This document shows, piece by piece, positions 14,273-18,589 of a stretch of 18,589 nt of DNA. Under the pieces are notes generated by a model. It was given only the letters and a program-made list of their open reading frames with translations. It was not told where the DNA came from and searched no databases. Location of the stretch: positions 1 to 18,589 of the forward strand of contig ONYV01000001.1 of assembly GCA_900322105.1 (NCBI GenBank), read 5' to 3'. A program made the translations under genes and the position numbers. Positions within the stretch are counted from its first letter, which is position 1; each line of letters starts with the position of its first letter. This DNA comes from an uncultured Eubacteriales bacterium. GTDB lineage: Bacteria > Bacillota > Clostridia > Oscillospirales > Acutalibacteraceae.

Positions 14273-15292
14273 TCATGTCCGGGCATTCAAAGCATCCATT
14301 GCCCTGACCTCATATTTGCCAAGAGATCCATCCTGACATATCTTAGCGCAAACGCCCATTTCTTTCAGGCGCAGGACATTTCTCTTTTGCTGCCCGACAA
14401 ATTTTGATACGGATGACGGATGCACCCGAAAGACGACTGTGCCGCTGCATAGCTTCTTTGTTTCAAGCTCACGCAGCGTATTCCGAAAAAGGATCTCTCC
14501 TTCGCACAGCTCACGCAGGGCAGGATGAAATACGCCTGCTGTCATATTCCGGCGCAGACTGTCGCTGTCGTGCAGTCCGAGCCGTATCACACGGATCTGC
14601 CGCTCTTCAAAGAATTGCAGCAGTTCTGCACAAAGCACGACCGTTTCCGTAAGTGTGGGCGGTATGTACTTTCCTTCCCGAAACAAACGGTCAAGCAGCG
14701 TACCTTTCAGCACGACTGTCGGATAGATCCTCACTGTGTCGGGTCTGAGCTTTGCAAGCATGGCGGCTGTCTGCCTGTCAAGCTCTGCACTGCTCTGATA
14801 AAGCCCCGTCATCATCTGCAGTCCGAGTGAAAAGCCGTATGTGCGGATCAGATCTGACGCCCTTGTCACATCTTCTGCCGTATGACCTCGGAGATTTGCC
14901 TGCAATACCTTATCAGACATACTCTGTGCGCCAAGCTCAACAGCACTGACGCCGTAATGCTTTAATATCTCTAAAATTTCTTCACTGACCGCATCGGGAC
15001 GTGTTGAGATACGGATCCCTGAAAACTCTCCGCTCCACACAAACGGTGCCGCCGCTTTCAGCAGTTCTTCCATATAGCGCCGATCAATGGCGGTAAAGCT
15101 GCCGCCGAAAAAAGCGATCTCCGCATTTTTCGTGTTTTCTTTCAGCGAGTTTCGCGCCGTCAGCACCGCATCTCTGACATCCTGCGCCGTCGGCTGCGTC
15201 TGCTGACCCGTGATCTGACGCTGATCGCAAAAGCTGCAGGCATGGGTACAGCCGTTATGCGGCACAAAAACCGCTACATTTGCGTGTTTCAA
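14273..15292 (-). CDS. Radical SAM protein, Elp3-like without acetyltransferase domain
   Basis: 339 residues. The radical SAM cluster motif CX3CX2C is at C15-C19-C22 (NGCTHACSFC), followed by FFGGSFTAID (~61-70) and ISTRPDA (~94-100), typical of the Elp3/YtqA branch (COG1243-like). The C-terminal part fits the radical SAM C-terminal domain of that branch, but the GNAT acetyltransferase domain of true Elp3 is absent. The reaction is unknown; modification of tRNA or another RNA is a reasonable guess given rnc and trmFO nearby. The start is a TTG overlapping the rnc stop by 3 bases (ATTGA junction), with GGAG about 11 nt upstream, and the N-terminus MKHANVAVFVPHNGC is family-like. Homologues in this position, between rnc and smc, occur in other Clostridia, from memory. 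Confidence 0.85.
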   Translation of the reverse strand: MKHANVAVFVPHNGCTHACSFCDQRQITGQQTQPTAQDVRDAVLTARNSLKENTKNAEIAFFGGSFTAIDRRYMEELLKAAAPFVWSGEFSGIRISTRPDAVSEEILEILKHYGVSAVELGAQSMSDKVLQANLRGHTAEDVTRASDLIRTYGFSLGLQMMTGLYQSSAELDRQTAAMLAKLRPDTVRIYPTVVLKGTLLDRLFREGKYIPPTLTETVVLCAELLQFFEERQIRVIRLGLHDSDSLRRNMTAGVFHPALRELCEGEILFRNTLRELETKKLCSGTVVFRVHPSSVSKFVGQQKRNVLRLKEMGVCAKICQDGSLGKYEVRAMDALNART

Positions 15293-15981
15293 TAGCCCAT
15301 CAGCTCCAGTGCTTCTCTTGCCGCCTGCTGTTCGGCTTCCTTTTTGCTTCTGCCGCCGCCTTTTCCGATCACATTATGATTCAAGTGGACTTCCACCGTA
15401 AAGTGCTTGTCGTGGTCGGGTCCTTCTTCCCCTGTCAGAACATAGGAAAGATGCTCTTCGGGGTTTTTCTGGATGATCTCCTGCAGCATGGTCTTGTAGT
15501 CCTTAAAGGCTCTCGGCTTCGGATTTTTGATCTCAGGCTCGATAAAGCGCAGGATAAATTTTCTTGCCTGCTCCATTCCGCCGTCTAAGTAGATAGATGC
15601 GATGATCGCTTCAAAAGCGTCTGCTAAGATGGAAGGTCTTTCGTTGCCTTTGAGGTTCTTTTCCCCTCGACTCAGTTTCAGACAATTCCCCACTTTCAGT
15701 GCCTTTGAAAAACGGCACAAGCTTTTTTCGCACACCAGCGCCGCTCTCAGTTTTGAAAGATCACCTTCGGGCAGATCGGGGCAGTTGCGGTAGATGTAAT
15801 CCGACACCACCACGCTCAAAACGGAATCGCCCAAAAATTCCAGCCGCTCATTGCTTTTTGTACCGTGTCTGACCTCGTTTGCATAAGAGGAATGGGTCAG
15901 CGCATTATCAAGATAGTCGATTTTTTTGTATTGGTAACCGATCCTGCTTTCCAGCTCTTTCAATTGTGTATGTTCCAGCAT
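15289..15981 (-). CDS. rnc: Ribonuclease III
   Basis: Double-strand-specific endoribonuclease that processes pre-rRNA and mRNA; 230 residues, normal length. The signature ERLEFLGDS is at 45-53, giving catalytic E48 and D52, and ADAFEAI supplies D121 and E124, matching E. coli E41, D45, D114 and E117. A double-stranded RNA binding domain occupies ~160-228 (DYKTMLQEIIQK...GKGGGRSKKEAEQQAAREAL). The ATG shares one base with the plsX stop (TGATG), and its stop overlaps the next gene's TTG, so translation is probably coupled across plsX, rnc and the radical SAM gene. In many Firmicutes acpP precedes rnc; it is absent here. Confidence 0.97.
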   Translation of the reverse strand: MLEHTQLKELESRIGYQYKKIDYLDNALTHSSYANEVRHGTKSNERLEFLGDSVLSVVVSDYIYRNCPDLPEGDLSKLRAALVCEKSLCRFSKALKVGNCLKLSRGEKNLKGNERPSILADAFEAIIASIYLDGGMEQARKFILRFIEPEIKNPKPRAFKDYKTMLQEIIQKNPEEHLSYVLTGEEGPDHDKHFTVEVHLNHNVIGKGGGRSKKEAEQQAAREALELMGY

Positions 15982-17000
15982 CAGTCCGTCTTCTCCTCTT
16001 TTTCTTCTTTCAGCTTTGCAAGACGATCGGCGATCTTTCCTGTCACATCCGAGTTGATAAAGTCGATCACCGATCTCATCGAGGTAACGATCGTTTCCGC
16101 CTTTGCGCTGCCGTGGGTTTTCAGTACAGGCTTAGCAGAACCCATCACAGGCGCTGCGCCGTACTGGTTATAGTCAAAATACTGTTTCAGTTCATAGATA
16201 TCTTTTTTGATCATCAGCGCCGCTAATTTTGTTTTGGCATTCTTCATGAACATCTCCTTGATCTTCTTCATCAGTTCCTTGGCAACGCCCTCATACATCT
16301 TGATGATGATATTGCCCGTAAAGCCGTCCGCAACGATCACATCACACGCTCCTGCAGGGAAGTCTCTTGCTTCCATGTTGCCGATGAAGTTCAGACCCGA
16401 ATTTTTCAGCAGACGAAACGCTTCATGCTGCAGCTCTCCGCCCTTGTGGTCTTCTGTTCCCACATTTGCCAGCGCCACACGGGGATTTTGGATATGCAGC
16501 ACGTTTTCCATATAGACCGAACCCATTACGCCGAACTGCTGCAGCATATCGGGACGAACATCTATATTGGCGCCGCTGTCGATGAGCAGCACAGGACCGC
16601 CCGAAGACGGCATAACAGGCGCAAAGGCAGGACGCTTCACGCCCTTGATGCGCTTGACGATGAGCGTTGCTCCCATGATGAGCGCGCCGCTGTTGCCTGC
16701 GGACAGAAAGGCATCCCCTTCTCCTTTGGCAAGCAGCTGCAGACCGACTGCCATAGATGAATTTTTTTTCGATTTCATGATCTCGCCTGCTTCATCTTCC
16801 ATCGAGATCCTGTCAGGCGCATCAAATATCTGCATCTCATCAAGAGAAAGATCATGTTCCTTTGCGCACTGTTCGATCAGTTCACGATTGCCCACCAGAC
16901 CGATCGAAAGACCCTCGTATTGTTTCAGACAAAGTATGCATCCTTTGATAATTTCAAGAGGTGCGTTGTCGCCTCCGAATGCATCCACTAACACCTTCAT
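15981..17000 (-). CDS. plsX: Phosphate acyltransferase PlsX
   Basis: PlsX converts acyl-ACP to acyl-phosphate, the donor used by PlsY to start phospholipid synthesis; it is a peripheral membrane enzyme. The 339-residue protein is full length, with VDAFGGDNAP (5-14), the KKNSSM segment, LSAGNSGALIMGAT, LIDSGANIDVRPDML and VADGFTGNIIIKMYEG, all standard for the family. The ATG follows AAAGGAG with 8 nt spacing. It lies 36 bp after trmFO and its stop overlaps the rnc start by one base. The usual companions fapR, fabD, fabG and acpP are not in this operon. A lysine/glutamate-rich tail (KLKEEKEEKTD) ends the protein. Confidence 0.97.
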   Translation of the reverse strand: MKVLVDAFGGDNAPLEIIKGCILCLKQYEGLSIGLVGNRELIEQCAKEHDLSLDEMQIFDAPDRISMEDEAGEIMKSKKNSSMAVGLQLLAKGEGDAFLSAGNSGALIMGATLIVKRIKGVKRPAFAPVMPSSGGPVLLIDSGANIDVRPDMLQQFGVMGSVYMENVLHIQNPRVALANVGTEDHKGGELQHEAFRLLKNSGLNFIGNMEARDFPAGACDVIVADGFTGNIIIKMYEGVAKELMKKIKEMFMKNAKTKLAALMIKKDIYELKQYFDYNQYGAAPVMGSAKPVLKTHGSAKAETIVTSMRSVIDFINSDVTGKIADRLAKLKEEKEEKTD

Positions 17001-17036
17001 ATCTATAACTCCTTTATATCACTGATTCTGTCGTGT

Positions 17037-18350
17037 TCATACTGTTCCGAGCGGCAGCAGTTTTTCCAGCTCCTTCAGCGACCGCTCCGCATAGGCTGCC
17101 GCTTTCAGTTTTTTGTCCCTTGGCGGATCGAAAAGCGGCGGCAAGATACCGAGGTTTGCGCCCATCGGCTGAAAATCCTTTACCGAACCGTCTGCGATAT
17201 ACCTTGCCAGCGCACCGATCATCGTCACATCGGGCAAGGTGACCGTATCCTGTCCATGCAGGCGCAAAACAGCGTTGATGCCTGCCATCATCCCCGATGA
17301 CGCAGATTCCATATAGCCTTCCACTCCTGTCATCTGTCCTGCAAAGAACAGCGACGGTTCTTCTTTCATAGAGTAGTCCGAGCACAGCACCCTCGGCGCA
17401 TCGAGAAATGTATTTCGGTGCATCACGCCATAGCGCACAAATTCCGCATTACGCAAAGCAGGTATCATTCCGAAAATACGCTTCTGTTCGGGGAATTTCA
17501 GATTTGTCTGAAATCCTACCAGATTATAGAGCGTCCCCTCGGCGTTTTCATTTCTGAGCTGCACCACCGCCCACGGACGGTGACCTGTTTTCGGATCTCT
17601 GAGCCCGACAGGCTTCATCGGTCCGAACCGCAGCGTATCTTTACCCCTCTGCGCCAATATCTCAACAGGCATACACCCTTCATACACTTTCGGATTCTGC
17701 ACATCCACATCATGTCTTGGCGCTCTTTCTCCGTGTACCAGCGCTTCATGAAAGGCTTCATATTCTTCTTTATTCATCGGACAGTTGATATAAGCGCTGT
17801 CGTTTCCTTTATCATAGCGGGAAGCGGCAAACGCTTTTTCCATGCAAATACTTTCCTTCGTCACGATCGGCGCAGCGGCGTCAAAGAAATGGAGCGAGCC
17901 GCCGCATTTCTCGGCGATCTTCTCTGCAAGCGCATCACTTGTCAGCGGTCCTGTCGCAGCGACCGTCACACTGTCCTTCGGAAAGTCCGTCACTTCCTCT
18001 TCGATCACTTCGATCAGCGGATGGCTGCGGATCTTTTCTGTCACAAGTCCCGAAAAAAGTTCTCTGTCGACCGCCAGCGCGCCGCCTGCCGGTACTCTGC
18101 ATCGGTCGGCGCATTCTATCAGAAGTGAGCCGATCCTGCGCATTTCTTCTTTCAGCAGTCCTGCCGCACTCTCCACCCTTGCCGCTTTCAGTGAATTGGA
18201 GCATACCAGCTCACAGAGATCCGTGCTTTTGTGCGCAGGCGTCATTTTATTCGGCTTCATCTCAAACAGCCGCACAGAGATCCCCCTCTGCGCCGCCTGC
18301 CATGCCGCTTCACATCCTGCCAATCCTGCGCCCAGAACATTGATATACAT
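17037..18350 (-). CDS. trmFO: Methylenetetrahydrofolate-tRNA-(uracil-54-C5)-methyltransferase TrmFO
   Basis: TrmFO is the FAD- and folate-dependent enzyme that makes ribothymidine at position 54 of the tRNA T-loop in most Firmicutes. From the chosen ATG it has 437 residues, matching the family (about 435-445). The N-terminal FAD loop is NVLGAGLAGCEAAWQ (GxGxxG at 7-12). ELVCSNSLKAARVESAAGLLKEEM holds C50, and YEGCMPVE holds C226, corresponding to Bacillus C51 and C226. FFAGQMTGVEGYMESASSG and the final NLGILP region are also family features. The frame can be read up to a TTG at 18377, but the ATG at 18350 gives the family N-terminus. It is first of the trmFO-plsX-rnc-radical SAM-smc-ftsY series, about 60 nt after a sigma-A promoter. 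Confidence 0.96.
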   Translation of the reverse strand: MYINVLGAGLAGCEAAWQAAQRGISVRLFEMKPNKMTPAHKSTDLCELVCSNSLKAARVESAAGLLKEEMRRIGSLLIECADRCRVPAGGALAVDRELFSGLVTEKIRSHPLIEVIEEEVTDFPKDSVTVAATGPLTSDALAEKIAEKCGGSLHFFDAAAPIVTKESICMEKAFAASRYDKGNDSAYINCPMNKEEYEAFHEALVHGERAPRHDVDVQNPKVYEGCMPVEILAQRGKDTLRFGPMKPVGLRDPKTGHRPWAVVQLRNENAEGTLYNLVGFQTNLKFPEQKRIFGMIPALRNAEFVRYGVMHRNTFLDAPRVLCSDYSMKEEPSLFFAGQMTGVEGYMESASSGMMAGINAVLRLHGQDTVTLPDVTMIGALARYIADGSVKDFQPMGANLGILPPLFDPPRDKKLKAAAYAERSLKELEKLLPLGTV

Positions 18351-18415
18351 CAATCCATCCGTCACCGCCTTCCTCAAAGGTCTGTCTTCCCTTATAACAA
18401 ATGCTTATCCGTATT

Positions 18416-18444
18416 ATTTTACCACATCACCGTATTGATATCAA
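18416..18444 (-). promoter_or_regulatory. Sigma-A promoter of the trmFO-plsX-rnc-smc-ftsY operon
   Basis: Reading toward trmFO: TTGATA (-35, 18439-18444), 17-bp spacer, TAAAAT (-10, 18416-18421). Each hexamer matches the consensus at five of six positions. The predicted start near 18409 leaves a leader of about 60 nt. It is the only good promoter found for the upper part of the minus-strand train. Confidence 0.75.
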
Positions 18445-18475
18445 GTCCCCACATAAACTTTCTCCCGGGAAAGCC

Positions 18476-18512
18476 TCGGGGAACCTTTTCTTAAGGAGAA
18501 AAGGTTCCCCGA
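18476..18512. repeat. Long palindromic element, probable dispersed intergenic repeat
   Basis: Perfect 16-bp inverted repeat (18476-18491 and 18497-18512, arm TCGGGGAACCTTTTCT) around the loop TAAGG. Neither side is followed at once by a U tract, so it is not a classic terminator. It continues into CCCCCTCCAAAAGACC. Similar GGGGAACC-hairpin plus CCCCCTCCAAAA elements are common between genes in gut Clostridia, from memory; only one copy is in this window, so its repeat nature is inferred. It lies just upstream of the trmFO promoter. Confidence 0.6.
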
Positions 18513-18589
18513 ACCCCCTCCAAAAGACCTTTTTGACTTGACTATTTGGGGTAGTTTCTTTGGCATCGCTGTCGGATGAAACTTTTCTT

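Noticed and set aside
17418..18128. A 236-codon plus-strand frame opposite trmFO
   Set aside because: It lies fully within trmFO, whose conserved motifs occupy the other strand; composition is Arg/His/Phe-rich, as antisense frames often are.

Overview
The window reads as a chromosomal housekeeping segment from a spore-forming, low-to-mid GC Firmicute. Gene content and order (trmFO-plsX-rnc-radical SAM-smc-ftsY, yhbY-nadD-yqeK-rsfS-leuS) and the strong Shine-Dalgarno sites fit Clostridia, most likely an Oscillospiraceae/Ruminococcaceae-type gut bacterium. The genus is inference. The dipicolinate synthase pair dpaA-dpaB shows that the lineage makes, or recently made, endospores. I found no phage, IS element, CRISPR array, tRNA or rRNA, and no candidate for a wholly new system. 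The unusual points are architectural and regulatory.

Layout. Positions 2-535 (+) hold the 3' part of a single-pass membrane protein with an exported, starch-binding-module-like domain. A strong two-way terminator (615-654) separates it from the convergent dpaA-dpaB operon (2094 to 680, -). A 158-bp divergent spacer holds a sigma-K-like promoter and a leader stem-loop for dpaA, and opens on the other side into ylmH (2253-3020, +). A second two-way terminator (3136-3168) separates ylmH from everything to its right, which is all on the minus strand.

The right part is one long minus-strand gene train, transcribed from 18.4 kb down to 3.2 kb. A near-consensus vegetative promoter at 18416-18444 fires into trmFO, plsX, rnc, a radical SAM gene, smc and ftsY, tightly packed with 1-4 nt overlaps at two junctions. 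After a 133-bp spacer come rdgB, yhbY, nadD and a CPBP intramembrane protease gene whose start lies inside nadD. A second near-consensus promoter (6654-6682), with two phased A-tracts upstream, then drives yqeK, rsfS and leuS, ending at the terminator at 3136-3168.

Functionally the train joins tRNA and ribosome work (TrmFO, RNase III, YhbY, RsfS, LeuRS, and YlmH on the other strand), phospholipid initiation (PlsX), chromosome condensation (SMC), membrane protein targeting (FtsY), NAD synthesis (NadD) and nucleotide clean-up (RdgB, YqeK). Most notable are an FtsY whose acidic domain sits at the C-terminus rather than the N-terminus, the absence of acpP/fab genes between plsX and rnc, the protease gene wedged between nadD and yqeK, the yqeK promoter with its curved upstream DNA, and a long palindromic element at the right edge that looks like a dispersed repeat. 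Several starts were moved inward from the longest open frame on the basis of Shine-Dalgarno position and family N-termini; each case is stated.
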